A stretch of DNA of 64,000 bases, taken from contig NZ_JBBKTU010000001.1 of NCBI RefSeq assembly GCF_037892605.1, forward strand, positions 2,356,001 through 2,420,000, read 5' to 3'. The notes beneath the pieces are model-generated. The model was given only the letters and a program-made list of their open reading frames with translations, made no database searches and was not told the DNA's origin. This document shows positions 24,851-32,728 of the stretch, one piece after another. A program made the translations under genes and the position numbers. The DNA comes from Lacibacter sp. H407 (lineage in GTDB: Bacteria > Bacteroidota > Bacteroidia > Chitinophagales > Chitinophagaceae). How positions within the stretch are numbered: position 1 is the first letter of the stretch; each line of letters opens with the position of its first letter.

Positions 24851-25672
24851 TTATCTGTGTGCGATAAATACCGGTAGTTTATGTTCTGCGATCACATCTT
24901 TCACCAAGCTCTTGCGAATGAGTTGTGAAATTGCCGAACGTCCAAATGCACCTGTTACCAACAACGCACTTTCACGGTTATTCATCCAGGTGCTGAAATA
25001 TTTCTCAGGGCTCATATCCAGCTTCATCAAGGTGAGATCGCTGAAATGCCGTGCCACCAGTTCTTCAATATTTACCTGTTGCGGGAATTCATTCTTGCCG
25101 TCTTCCTGCACATACACCAGCAACGTAGGTTGTGTTGTTAATTCAGGAAACAGGTATGCAAATTGTTTGATGGCATAAACAGACGATTCGGAACCATCAT
25201 AACAAAGAATGTTTGTTTTCGGAAAATCATATTTCTCAGGAACTACTACCACCGGACACTCTGATCTGTGTAAAATATCCTGCAGGTATTCGTTCATCTT
25301 TCCACCCAGGTTTTCATAAAACACTTCACTGCCAATGACCAGCACATCTGCAAAACGTGTTTCGGCCTTCAGTTCAGGCAGGGCAAAATCATACAGGTCT
25401 TCGTGCACCCGGTAATCCATTCCATTCTTACGACAAAGGGTTTCAAATTTTTCGATGTTTTCTTTGATCACATCAGTGTCACGCTCTTCTACTAAGGGTA
25501 CAAACATAGGACCGCTCATACCATCGGCATAGCTCCATAAGTTGGCGGCTTGTGCCTGTGGCAAAAAGGCACCGGTTACCAAAGCAGGTTCCAACTCATT
25601 CAGTTGACGGGCAAATTGAAAAGCTCCGTTTGAAAAATGAGTTCCGTCGAATGCCAGCAGAATCTTTTTCAT
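24851..25672 (-). CDS. Universal stress protein, tandem UspA domains
   Basis: 273 aa with two UspA-like halves (about 1-145 and 150-273). The first opens MKKILLAFDGTHFSNGAFQFA; ATP-binding G-x2-G-x9-G-(S/T) motifs are only partly kept (VTGAFGRSAISQLIRKS in the second half). USPs help survival under growth arrest, low oxygen and energy stress. It is divergent from baeRF3. Operator at 25745-25756. Confidence 0.88.
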   Translation of the reverse strand: MKKILLAFDGTHFSNGAFQFARQLNELEPALVTGAFLPQAQAANLWSYADGMSGPMFVPLVEERDTDVIKENIEKFETLCRKNGMDYRVHEDLYDFALPELKAETRFADVLVIGSEVFYENLGGKMNEYLQDILHRSECPVVVVPEKYDFPKTNILCYDGSESSVYAIKQFAYLFPELTTQPTLLVYVQEDGKNEFPQQVNIEELVARHFSDLTLMKLDMSPEKYFSTWMNNRESALLVTGAFGRSAISQLIRKSLVKDVIAEHKLPVFIAHR

Positions 25673-25691
25673 GATGAATGATTTTGAAGGT

Positions 25692-25756
25692 TAAAGATCA
25701 GCCGCCGCAGATTTTTAAAAAATGACTGTCAGCAGCTTTTTTTATGATTGGCATCA
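25692..25756 (-). promoter_or_regulatory. Crp-type operator of the universal stress protein gene
   Basis: TGATTGGCATCA (25745-25756). At bases 52-59 from the centre the minus strand reads GATCTTTA (25692-25699), a weak match (4 of 6) in the exact class I register. Centre to ATG is 78.5 bases, as for ccoS and mlaE. Confidence 0.55.
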
Positions 25757-25843
25757 AAAAAGAAGCCTGAATTTCGATTTCGCTGCTCATGGATCGTACT
25801 GTTAAGGTGAGTGAAAAGCAACGTGCAGATTCCCTGTCTTTTA

Positions 25844-25908
25844 TGAGTAGCATCAAAGCCGGTTGTGATGGCAGTCATATTTTTTATAGATCAAGTGAAA
25901 TAGCTTTC
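25844..25908 (+). promoter_or_regulatory. Tandem Crp-type operators of baeRF3
   Basis: TGATGGCAGTCA (25866-25877) with TAGCTTTC (25901-25908) at bases 30-37 from its centre. A second, weaker TGAGTAGCATCA (25844-25855) is exactly 22 bp upstream, so relative to the same promoter it takes the class I position. The leader is about 14 bases. Confidence 0.65.
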
Positions 25909-25927
25909 CTGTCTAAACGAAAACGAT

Positions 25928-27025
25928 ATGAATGCCAATCTTGCTCCTGAAATTCGTGAAGTAATGGGGGCGCTTCATTACAGACCTTCTGTTTCGATTA
26001 TTCTTCCGTTTGAGCCGAAAATGAATTTGAAAACAGAGTTGATGTACACGCTGAAACTGGCGGTGAAAAAAGTGGAAGATGAACTGGTGGCACAATACCC
26101 CGGCGAAATGTCTGCACTGGTCATGAATAAATTAAATACCCTGGTAAAAAATCTCAACTTCAATTCATTTAAGAAAAGTATAGCGCTTTTTGTATCGCCT
26201 GTGTTTGAAAAAGTATTGTACCTCGATGTGCAGGTGGAGGCGAAGATCATTATCGATGAATCGTTTGAGATCAGAGACCTGGTGTACAGTAAAAAGCAAG
26301 TTCATAAATATTTAGTATTGCTGTTAAGTGGAAAAGAAAGCCGTATGTACCTCGGTAATACAGGTGAGCTTGTTCGCATCATCTCCGACAAGCCCGAGCA
26401 TATTGATGCTTATGTAAATGAAGTGCCGGAGCGTACTGCTAATTTCTCCGATACATCGGAGCGCAAAGAAATTGTAATGGATAAATTTCTGCAGCATATT
26501 GATCATTCACTGGACATTGTATTGCATGCGTATCATCTTCCGTTGTTTGTAATGGGCACCGACAGAATTATCGGACATTTCAAACAACTTACCAAACACG
26601 AGAAATCAATTGTTGAAACCATACGTGGCAATTATGAAGAAAGTTCAATGGCAGAGTTGAAAGCTGTACTCGAACCGTATATCAACGATTGGAAAAAAGT
26701 AAAAGAAAAAGATCTGCTCAATCAGATCGAAGAAGCAGCGGGCAAAAAGAAACTGGCAGTTGGGATGAAGGCTGTTTGGCGTGACACTTCACATAAAAAA
26801 GGTCAATTGCTGGTAGTGGAAAAGAATTACATGTTTCCAGCACAGCATAGTGCAGCAGCAGATGTAATTGAAAAACTGGAAGAGCCCTACAACCGGTTCT
26901 CCTATATTAAAGATGCAGTAGACGACGTAATTGAGAGTGTGCTGGATAATGGTGGTGATGTGGAATTTGTAGATGAAGGAACGTTAAAGGAGTATGAAAA
27001 GATCGTATTGATCAATTATTATTGA
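25928..27025 (+). CDS. baeRF3-type protein (bacterial eRF1-like family 3)
   Basis: 365 aa. Three regions are visible: an N-terminal domain (about 1-130, SVSIILPFEP), a middle domain (about 135-270) and a C-terminal segment ending DAVDDVIESVLDNGGDVEFVD that resembles the L7Ae/eRF1 domain 3 fold. The bacterial archaeo-eukaryotic release-factor-like (baeRF) families were predicted from sequence to act on stalled ribosomes; no experiment is known to me for family 3. Monocistronic between an operator and a terminator. Its control by the stress regulon fits a role in hibernating or rescued ribosomes (inference). Confidence 0.7.
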   Translation: MNANLAPEIREVMGALHYRPSVSIILPFEPKMNLKTELMYTLKLAVKKVEDELVAQYPGEMSALVMNKLNTLVKNLNFNSFKKSIALFVSPVFEKVLYLDVQVEAKIIIDESFEIRDLVYSKKQVHKYLVLLLSGKESRMYLGNTGELVRIISDKPEHIDAYVNEVPERTANFSDTSERKEIVMDKFLQHIDHSLDIVLHAYHLPLFVMGTDRIIGHFKQLTKHEKSIVETIRGNYEESSMAELKAVLEPYINDWKKVKEKDLLNQIEEAAGKKKLAVGMKAVWRDTSHKKGQLLVVEKNYMFPAQHSAAADVIEKLEEPYNRFSYIKDAVDDVIESVLDNGGDVEFVDEGTLKEYEKIVLINYY

Positions 27026-27044
27026 GAATTGGTTGACTGAAAAA

Positions 27045-27068
27045 AAAACCACCCGATCGGGTGGTTTT
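27045..27068. terminator. Bidirectional terminator
   Basis: AAAACCACCCGATCGGGTGG plus TTTT: perfect stem with A run before and T run after (27045-27068), between the convergent baeRF3 and Hsp20 genes. Confidence 0.85.
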
Positions 27069-27072
27069 CAAT

Positions 27073-27519
27073 TTAATAAACAACGATCCGTAATGCATCT
27101 GTTTTAACAGGAGCGCTTTCTTTCGGAATATAGATCTGCAGCAATCCTTCTTTATAAAACGCAGATGCTAATTCCGGATTCACATTCTCGGGTAATAAAA
27201 TATGCCGGTCGAAACATTCATAGTTGAACTCATGCAGGTGAAAGTTTTCACCCGTACAATCAATACTGCTCTTTACAAACAATGCAATGGACAACACATG
27301 ATCGTTCACTGCCAACAGAAAATTCTCCCGCTTTGCACCGGGTATGGCTACTTCTACGGTGAAACTTTCTGCACGGTCACGCACATTCACCAATGGTTGC
27401 ACAACCGTACCTTCTCTGTGCAATTTTAATTCTTCTGCTAACTGTTCCAGTTCAGGCAAGGGAGTGTATTCGCCCGGATAAACGTAATGAATGCTGCTTT
27501 TTGAAGAATAATGTTCCAT
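27073..27519 (-). CDS. Second, divergent Hsp20 family protein
   Basis: 148 aa from the ATG at 27519. Alpha-crystallin domain at about 45-140 with VNVRDRAESFTVEVAIPGAK and FYKEGLLQIYIPKE. It is only weakly similar to the Hsp20 at 15979. An unusual Cys-containing strand (SIDCTGENFHLHEFNYECFD) replaces the common arm. It follows DUF892 by 76 bases without a clear own promoter, so it is probably its second cistron. Confidence 0.85.
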   Translation of the reverse strand: MEHYSSKSSIHYVYPGEYTPLPELEQLAEELKLHREGTVVQPLVNVRDRAESFTVEVAIPGAKRENFLLAVNDHVLSIALFVKSSIDCTGENFHLHEFNYECFDRHILLPENVNPELASAFYKEGLLQIYIPKESAPVKTDALRIVVY

Positions 27520-27595
27520 ATAGATTGTTTTAATTGTAACCAATATGTGTTGCATCATTTTCAAACGACGGATCATTCATTACAACACATGCCTG

Positions 27596-28120
27596 TTATC
27601 CCGGCAGTACAATCGGTGATTTTGCCCTGAAATTTATTTCGTACTGTGCCAGCTGTGTTAAGCGGTCATCAATTTGTTTTTCATGTACTTCTGCCCGGTG
27701 AAAAAAGATGGCAGCCTTGTCCATACCTAACGTATTCGCAAACGCTGCAGCTGTACCATAGGCACTGATCTTGAAATGATTGATCATTTGCACACTTGCC
27801 AGCAGGCAGGCATCTGTTACTTCTGCATCGGCACACAGCGAGAGTTTTTCATTTGTATCCGTAATATATGCACTCATAATACGGTTGGTAAGGCTCAGCG
27901 AAATAAGCTGTTCTGCATTTACAAATTCTTCCAGGTTGTACAAATGTTCGCCAATATCATCCCGGTACTTCTGCAATACGGTTTTCAGTTTTACTGAATT
28001 GGCTTTGCTGATCCATTGCGGTAATACATTGTTCAATTGCATTTCGGCGCTGGAGAATTTACTTGCTTCGTGATCGAGCAGGTTATGGAGTGTGGTAATA
28101 CCTGTAAGTTCCTGTTTCAT
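27596..28120 (-). CDS. DUF892/YciE-type ferritin-like protein
   Basis: 174 aa from the ATG at 28120; the frame continues to 28303 but runs through the promoter. Four-helix-bundle pattern of the YciE/YciF (DUF892) family: LLDHEASKFSSAEMQLNNVLP, then repeated E-x2-H-like pairs (GEHLYNLEEF, HRAEVHEKQIDDRL). Known members are stress-induced and may bind two iron atoms. It heads a two-gene unit with Hsp20. Confidence 0.8.
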   Translation of the reverse strand: MKQELTGITTLHNLLDHEASKFSSAEMQLNNVLPQWISKANSVKLKTVLQKYRDDIGEHLYNLEEFVNAEQLISLSLTNRIMSAYITDTNEKLSLCADAEVTDACLLASVQMINHFKISAYGTAAAFANTLGMDKAAIFFHRAEVHEKQIDDRLTQLAQYEINFRAKSPIVLPG

Positions 28121-28141
28121 AAAAATGCTTTTTATCAGTAC

Positions 28142-28184
28142 CGAATATATTCGATCACAAAGCCGTTTCCTATGATTACTGTCA
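28142..28184 (-). promoter_or_regulatory. Crp-type operator and promoter of DUF892-hsp20
   Basis: TGATTACTGTCA (28173-28184; 5-4-5 palindrome with one mismatch). TATATTCG (28142-28149) occupies bases 30-37 from the centre (class II). The leader is about 16 bases. Confidence 0.65.
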
Positions 28185-28320
28185 TACAGCTTTTGATGAT
28201 CCTCATTGGTTTTTACAACAAAAAGAATGTGTTTTGGAATGATGATTGTGGCAACAGGAGTTGCAACAAAAACCGTTCCTGTGCAAGCTATAACCGGAAG
28301 CACTTGCTAAAAACAAACAC

Positions 28321-28707
28321 ATGAAACTGTTTCTGTTTCTCCTCACGGCATTTGTGGCTTTTACAGCTATTGTGTCTGGAGCGTTGCTGGTCAGTTACCC
28401 CGATGGTTCGTTGTTCAGTATGTCAACAAGCCTGCTTACTGCAACGCCGTTCACCAATTTTCTTGTGCCGGGTCTTATTCTTTGTATTGCAGTAGGCGGT
28501 ACAAATCTCATCGCAGTTATTCGCAATCTGCAAACACACCCACAGCGCTACGATTGGTCCATTGCCGGTGCCGTTATGATCATGGGTTGGGTGGTTGTAC
28601 AGATGCTGCTCATTGCCGTGTTGCATTGGTTGCAGTTTGTGTACCTCGGTATTGGATTGATGATGCTGTTGCTGAGCTGGCAACTGAAAGGGAAGTGGGC
28701 GGTGTGA
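28321..28707 (+). CDS. Four-helix membrane protein of unknown function
   Basis: 128 aa. Four hydrophobic segments cover most of the chain (FLFLLTAFVAFTAIVSGALLV; FLVPGLILCIAVGGTNLIAVI; GAVMIMGWVVVQMLLIAVL; YLGIGLMMLLLSW). No family recognised with confidence. It is divergent from DUF892; the shared 200-base region holds an operator that suits DUF892 much better than this gene (142 bases away). Confidence 0.65.
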   Translation: MKLFLFLLTAFVAFTAIVSGALLVSYPDGSLFSMSTSLLTATPFTNFLVPGLILCIAVGGTNLIAVIRNLQTHPQRYDWSIAGAVMIMGWVVVQMLLIAVLHWLQFVYLGIGLMMLLLSWQLKGKWAV

Positions 28708-28790
28708 GTTTTGGAGTGTCAAATGTCAGATAGTTTAATAATCCGGCACCATTAATTTTCCATCCATGGTTACAGCAACTAATAGCCTTC

Positions 28791-28823
28791 AGGGTTGCCA
28801 ACCTTTCAAAGGTTGGTAACCCT
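28791..28823. repeat. Long palindromic hairpin
   Basis: A 16-bp stem (28791-28806 with 28808-28823, one G-T pair) around a single-base centre, in the 209-base gap after the membrane protein gene. No long T run follows (TTTCCTT). It may be a terminator or a copy of a dispersed palindromic element. The rest of the gap shows nothing. Confidence 0.65.
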
Positions 28824-28916
28824 TTCCTTGACAGTTCATCTCACTCATTTCTCAATTCAGTCAGGTGTGTATGTTCATTTTTTTGTGATCATCTACTTTT
28901 ATGGAAATTATGAATT

Positions 28917-29528
28917 GTGAAAAGAAACGGAACAGTACAATTGCAATTTTTATTTCCGGTTATCATTGGTCTGGCTTTTGTTGCATGCAAAAAACAAAAC
29001 CTGCAACAGCCGCCACCGGTAACAGGTCCGGAGATGGAATATATTGAGCTGAACAATCGGGAAATTAAGGCAAACATGCCTTCAGTTAATCTGGATATCA
29101 ATCAAGATGGCAAAACAGATATTGCTTTTGCAACTGTACTGGTAGGCGATAACCTGAATCAGGTTGATAAACTGCAGTTTTTAGTCGCCACTAATATCAG
29201 CGTGAACTTACCTGTAAACGGTAATGAAGAAATTCCTGTGTTAAAGAAAGGAGAATCGATAATGCCGGGAAATTTTAATGGCTATCAGTGGTTTGAATTA
29301 GCTGGCATTGTTCTTATTCAGAAGGTGATCTCTTTTACACAACCTCCTGTATGGGAAGGGCATTGGAAAAATGCAGTGCGTAACTATCTTCCTTTCCAGA
29401 TTTTAGCGAATGAGAAACGTTACAATGGCTGGATAGAACTAAGTGTTGATTTGCCTGCCGAAAAAATTATACTGCACAAAGCAGCCATCAGTAAAGAAGC
29501 AAATCGAATTGTGAAAGCGGGGGAGTGA
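28917..29528 (+). CDS. Predicted lipoprotein, unknown function
   Basis: 203 aa from a GTG at 28917; ATGs at 28901 and 28910 are in another frame. The N-terminus has a hydrophobic stretch ending FVACKK, a probable lipobox with Cys24. DINQDGKTDIAFA (about 61-73) is a calcium-loop/FG-GAP-like motif. No known domain otherwise. Ends 10 bases before a convergent gene. Confidence 0.6.
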   Translation: MKRNGTVQLQFLFPVIIGLAFVACKKQNLQQPPPVTGPEMEYIELNNREIKANMPSVNLDINQDGKTDIAFATVLVGDNLNQVDKLQFLVATNISVNLPVNGNEEIPVLKKGESIMPGNFNGYQWFELAGIVLIQKVISFTQPPVWEGHWKNAVRNYLPFQILANEKRYNGWIELSVDLPAEKIILHKAAISKEANRIVKAGE

Positions 29529-29538
29529 GTAATCCTAA

Positions 29539-30033
29539 TTAATCACAGTTTAATAAATCATACTGGTCTTTATCAAGCCTCAGTAGTGTTTTTGAATACT
29601 TTGATATTTCAATTGTCAATTTGTCGCCAACAGCGACTTTGTCAAATACTTCGCTCATTATCAAATCCAGTTTCTTTAATTCAGGAGTATCTGTGAATAT
29701 TATTTTATCCCCCTTCTTTGTCGACTTGCCGGTTACAGTGATAGTGCCAACATATTTTTTTTGATTGCTCTTATCCTTATAATAAAGTAAATAGTCTTTA
29801 ATGGTTTTAACAGTAGCAACAATAGCGATAATTATTAAAAAGGCGAATGTTGTTGGCCAATATCCAAATCCTTTTTTGGATAGTCCAAACAATCCGAAAA
29901 GAAAGGATGCCGGCACACAGAGAATTAGAAATAGGACAGCTGTCAGTCTAAATGACTTTTGTATGGAATCTATTTTCTGTAAATCTGATTGGTTAAAATT
30001 GGCAACTGTAAGCATATAGTTGATCAAAGGCAT
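29539..30033 (-). CDS. Hypothetical two-helix membrane protein
   Basis: 164 aa from the ATG at 30033; an ATG at 30015 (MLTVANFNQS) is equally possible, and the GTG at 30057 lies in a hairpin and is rejected. Two membrane helices (about 35-55 and 60-80) precede a soluble beta-rich domain of about 80 residues (YVGTITVTGKSTKKGDKIIF) that may be OB- or SH3-like. No function assigned. Confidence 0.55.
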   Translation of the reverse strand: MPLINYMLTVANFNQSDLQKIDSIQKSFRLTAVLFLILCVPASFLFGLFGLSKKGFGYWPTTFAFLIIIAIVATVKTIKDYLLYYKDKSNQKKYVGTITVTGKSTKKGDKIIFTDTPELKKLDLIMSEVFDKVAVGDKLTIEISKYSKTLLRLDKDQYDLLNCD

Positions 30034-30050
30034 TAAAGCTAAATATACAT

Positions 30051-30084
30051 AAATCACGTAAACGCCAATTCCTTCACGTGATTT
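30051..30084 (-). terminator. Hairpin after mlaD
   Basis: A 9-bp stem (30051-30059 with 30076-30084), loop of 16 bases, 16 bases after the MlaD stop. Only three T follow on the minus strand, so termination may be weak. Confidence 0.5.
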
Positions 30085-30099
30085 TTAAATCCAGAATTA

Positions 30100-31077
30100 C
30101 TACTTCTTCTTCTGCCTCTCCAATCTCCTGAAATAACCCCTGAATAAAAAATTACTTTTCAACGCTTCCATGTTCTGATTAAATCCATCGGTTCCTTGTT
30201 CAATATTCTGCAAACTGTTGTTCAGCTTTTGCACCAGTAAAGAATCTCTGAGCAAACTATGAACAGTGCCTTTGCCATCGTTCACATCATTTTTCACAGA
30301 GAGAGTAAATGCATGTAAGTCTGCTGCCAGCGAATCGGCATTGCTGCCCACCAGTTTTATTTTTTCAATGGCTTCATTCAGGTTGTAAGCAATGGCTGTA
30401 TCAGTAATAATTTTTCCCAGCGATCCATTGCCTTGTTTTACATCAGCAATAATGGTTTGCAGATCTTTCACCATCAGATCGGCTTTTACTGTTGCTGAGC
30501 GAATGTTGTTGACGGATGCAAGAATGTTTTTTGGTAGGGCTTCGTTATCGAGCACCTGCCACAAGACTTTACTGTTGTTAATGCGTTGCACGGTATTCTT
30601 CAGATCTTCTGAAATAACAGCAACGTTCTGGTTGGTGCGGTTCAGCAGCTCAAGCATTTCATCGGTGCTGATGAGTTTTTTTGTACGCAACACATCGCCG
30701 TTCATTGCAAATGCTGAACCGTCTTTTGATGGCGTGATCTGCAGCAATTTATTTCCCATCAATCCATCTGTTGATATACTCACCACATCATTCACCCGTA
30801 TAAATTGTTTCATGTCTTCTTCAATCAGCATTGTTACTTCAATCGAAGAATCGCTGATGATGGCCACTTTTTTTACTGTACCCACCTGTATGCCTGCATA
30901 GCGGATGTTGTTGCCGGGTGTTAAACCCTGCACATGTTCAAACCTTGCTTTCAAAATATAATTGCTACTGAAAAGGTTACTGTCCTTACCGATCATATAC
31001 AAACCAAGGATCAGCAGAAACAACCCGGCAATAATGAAGATGCCCAGTTTGATATTATTTATTGTTTGCTTTGCCAT
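30100..31077 (-). CDS. mlaD: MlaD/MCE-domain lipid-transport protein
   Basis: 325 aa. N-terminal membrane anchor (LGIFIIAGLFLLILGLYMIG), MCE domain at about 35-115 (LKARFEHVQGLTPGNNIRYAGIQVGTV), then a long helical region that can form a tube. With MlaE and MlaF it makes an ABC system moving phospholipids between membranes. It overlaps mlaF by 19 bases. No MlaA/B/C gene is seen here, as is common in Bacteroidota. Confidence 0.88.
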   Translation of the reverse strand: MAKQTINNIKLGIFIIAGLFLLILGLYMIGKDSNLFSSNYILKARFEHVQGLTPGNNIRYAGIQVGTVKKVAIISDSSIEVTMLIEEDMKQFIRVNDVVSISTDGLMGNKLLQITPSKDGSAFAMNGDVLRTKKLISTDEMLELLNRTNQNVAVISEDLKNTVQRINNSKVLWQVLDNEALPKNILASVNNIRSATVKADLMVKDLQTIIADVKQGNGSLGKIITDTAIAYNLNEAIEKIKLVGSNADSLAADLHAFTLSVKNDVNDGKGTVHSLLRDSLLVQKLNNSLQNIEQGTDGFNQNMEALKSNFLFRGYFRRLERQKKK

Positions 31078-31856
31078 TGTTCAAAAAATTGTTTTACCAG
31101 CGGATCATTATTTTGTTCAAGTTCACGATAACTTCCCTGGGCATAACATTTACCATCGATCAGCATTACAATACGGTCGGCTGTCATGCGGATACAATTC
31201 ATGTCATGAGAAATAATGATCGATGATGTGTTGTATTTCTCACCCATCTCCAGCATCAGTTCACTGATCTCTTTGGCAGTGATGGGATCAAGACCGGTTG
31301 TTGGTTCGTCATACAACATGATCTCCGGATCAAGGATCAACGTTCTTGCCAATGCAATACGTTTGCGCATACCACCCGAAAGTTCAGCCGGCATCATATC
31401 AACTGTATGGGCAAGGCCAACATTGGTCAACACTTCTATCACTTTCTCATTTGTTTCTGCTGCGGTTACTTTTATCCAGTGGCGGCGCAACGGGAATTCA
31501 AGATTTTCACGCACTGTCATTGAATCATACAAGGCATTACTCTGAAACAGGAAGCCCACTTTTGCACGCAGTACATCCAGTTCTTTACTGTTGAGTTTGA
31601 TCACATCATCGTTTAATACAGTAATATCGCCGGCATCCTGTTCCAGCAAACCAATAATGCATTTGATGAGTACAGATTTTCCTGAACCTGATTTGCCCAG
31701 CACAACTACATTCTCACCTTTGTACACATCAAGATCAAAATCTTTCAGCACGTGATTCGTACCAAAGGATTTGTACAAATGCCGGATGGAAATAACCGGT
31801 TCGCTGTTTTCTTTAACTGAAACTTCTTGTTGTATGTTTTGCTCATCCAACATCAT
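31059..31856 (-). CDS. mlaF: MlaF ABC-transporter ATPase
   Basis: 265 aa ABC ATPase with Walker A GKSGSGKS (about 54-61), signature LSGGM, Walker B IMLYDEPT and H-loop SHDMN. The start may be either of two adjacent ATGs. It drives the MlaE permease; gap to mlaE is 3 bases. Confidence 0.9.
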   Translation of the reverse strand: MMLDEQNIQQEVSVKENSEPVISIRHLYKSFGTNHVLKDFDLDVYKGENVVVLGKSGSGKSVLIKCIIGLLEQDAGDITVLNDDVIKLNSKELDVLRAKVGFLFQSNALYDSMTVRENLEFPLRRHWIKVTAAETNEKVIEVLTNVGLAHTVDMMPAELSGGMRKRIALARTLILDPEIMLYDEPTTGLDPITAKEISELMLEMGEKYNTSSIIISHDMNCIRMTADRIVMLIDGKCYAQGSYRELEQNNDPLVKQFFEQWQSKQ

Positions 31857-31859
31857 TCA

Positions 31860-32624
31860 TCAGTTTAAACCAAGCAGATCGGTGATCTGCACCGCCAACA
31901 GATCAATGATAAATACTGCAACAGAACTTACTACAACAGCAGAATTCGCTGCACGTCCAACACCTTCGGTTCCTTTTTGTGCGTGGTAACCTTTGTAACA
32001 ACCGATCATACCAATGGCAAATCCAAAGAAATAGGATTTGATAAAGGCAGGCATCACATCGCTGAATGCCAAACCATCAAATACCATTTTAAAAAACAAT
32101 TGAAAACTGGTAACGCCTTTGATGTTTACTCCAATATAAGAACCGTATAAAGAAATCGCATCACCTGCAATTACCAGCAACGGCAACATGAAGGTTGATG
32201 CAAGAACTCTTGTAACTACCAGATATTTGTAGGGATTGGTGCCGCTTACTTCCATAGCATCGATCTGTTCTGTTACTTTCATGCTGCCCAGTTCTGCACC
32301 AATGCTGCTGCCGATCTTGCCGGCAAAGATCAAGGCCGTTATAACGGGGCCGATCTCTCTAACAATGGCAATACCTACCATTTCAGGTAGTTCCGTTGCA
32401 ACCCCATAGTCGAGTAAAGCAGGTCTTAACTGCATTGTAAGCACAAGCCCCATGATAAAACCTGTAAGTCCAACAAGTGGAAACGATTTGTAACCGATCA
32501 TGTAACACTGGCGAACAAATTCACTGAATTCGAAACGGGCTTGCATAGTTTGCCCGATAAACCGAAAGGAAAAGCGACCGAGTAAGCCGGCCTCCACGAG
32601 CGTCTTTTTGATTGTGGCAAACAT
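31860..32624 (-). CDS. mlaE: MlaE-type permease
   Basis: 254 aa with five to six membrane helices; the family's GLVLTMQLRPALLDYG and the EIGPVITALIFAGKIGSSIGAELGSM segment are evident. It forms the membrane part of the Mla lipid transporter. First gene of the mlaEFD operon; two TGA-N6-TCA boxes lie upstream. Confidence 0.9.
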   Translation of the reverse strand: MFATIKKTLVEAGLLGRFSFRFIGQTMQARFEFSEFVRQCYMIGYKSFPLVGLTGFIMGLVLTMQLRPALLDYGVATELPEMVGIAIVREIGPVITALIFAGKIGSSIGAELGSMKVTEQIDAMEVSGTNPYKYLVVTRVLASTFMLPLLVIAGDAISLYGSYIGVNIKGVTSFQLFFKMVFDGLAFSDVMPAFIKSYFFGFAIGMIGCYKGYHAQKGTEGVGRAANSAVVVSSVAVFIIDLLAVQITDLLGLN

Positions 32625-32643
32625 GACTGATAAGAATCAATAT

Positions 32644-32708
32644 CAAATGTTGATAATAATCAGTTGCTGCGAAATGAAGACTGTCAGTTAGGGGTGTGAT
32701 GTATATCA
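32644..32708 (-). promoter_or_regulatory. Double Crp-type operator of mlaEFD
   Basis: Upstream palindrome TGATATACATCA on the minus strand (32697-32708) has AACATTTG (32644-32651) at bases 52-59 from its centre. A second perfect palindrome TGATTATTATCA (32651-32662) abuts that -7 element and would block it when occupied. Centre to ATG is 78.5 bases for the upstream site. Confidence 0.65.
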
Positions 32709-32728
32709 GAAGCACGACTGATTTAAAA

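Noticed and set aside
27520-27595. Operator before the second Hsp20
   Set aside because: Only one TGAT half-site is seen and no -7 element in either register; the gene is more likely the second cistron after DUF892.
25734-32687. GACTGTCAG shared by the usp (25734-25742) and mlaE (32679-32687) promoters
   Set aside because: The two copies lie at different distances from the operator centres (12.5 and 19.5 bases), so no common register; treated as chance.
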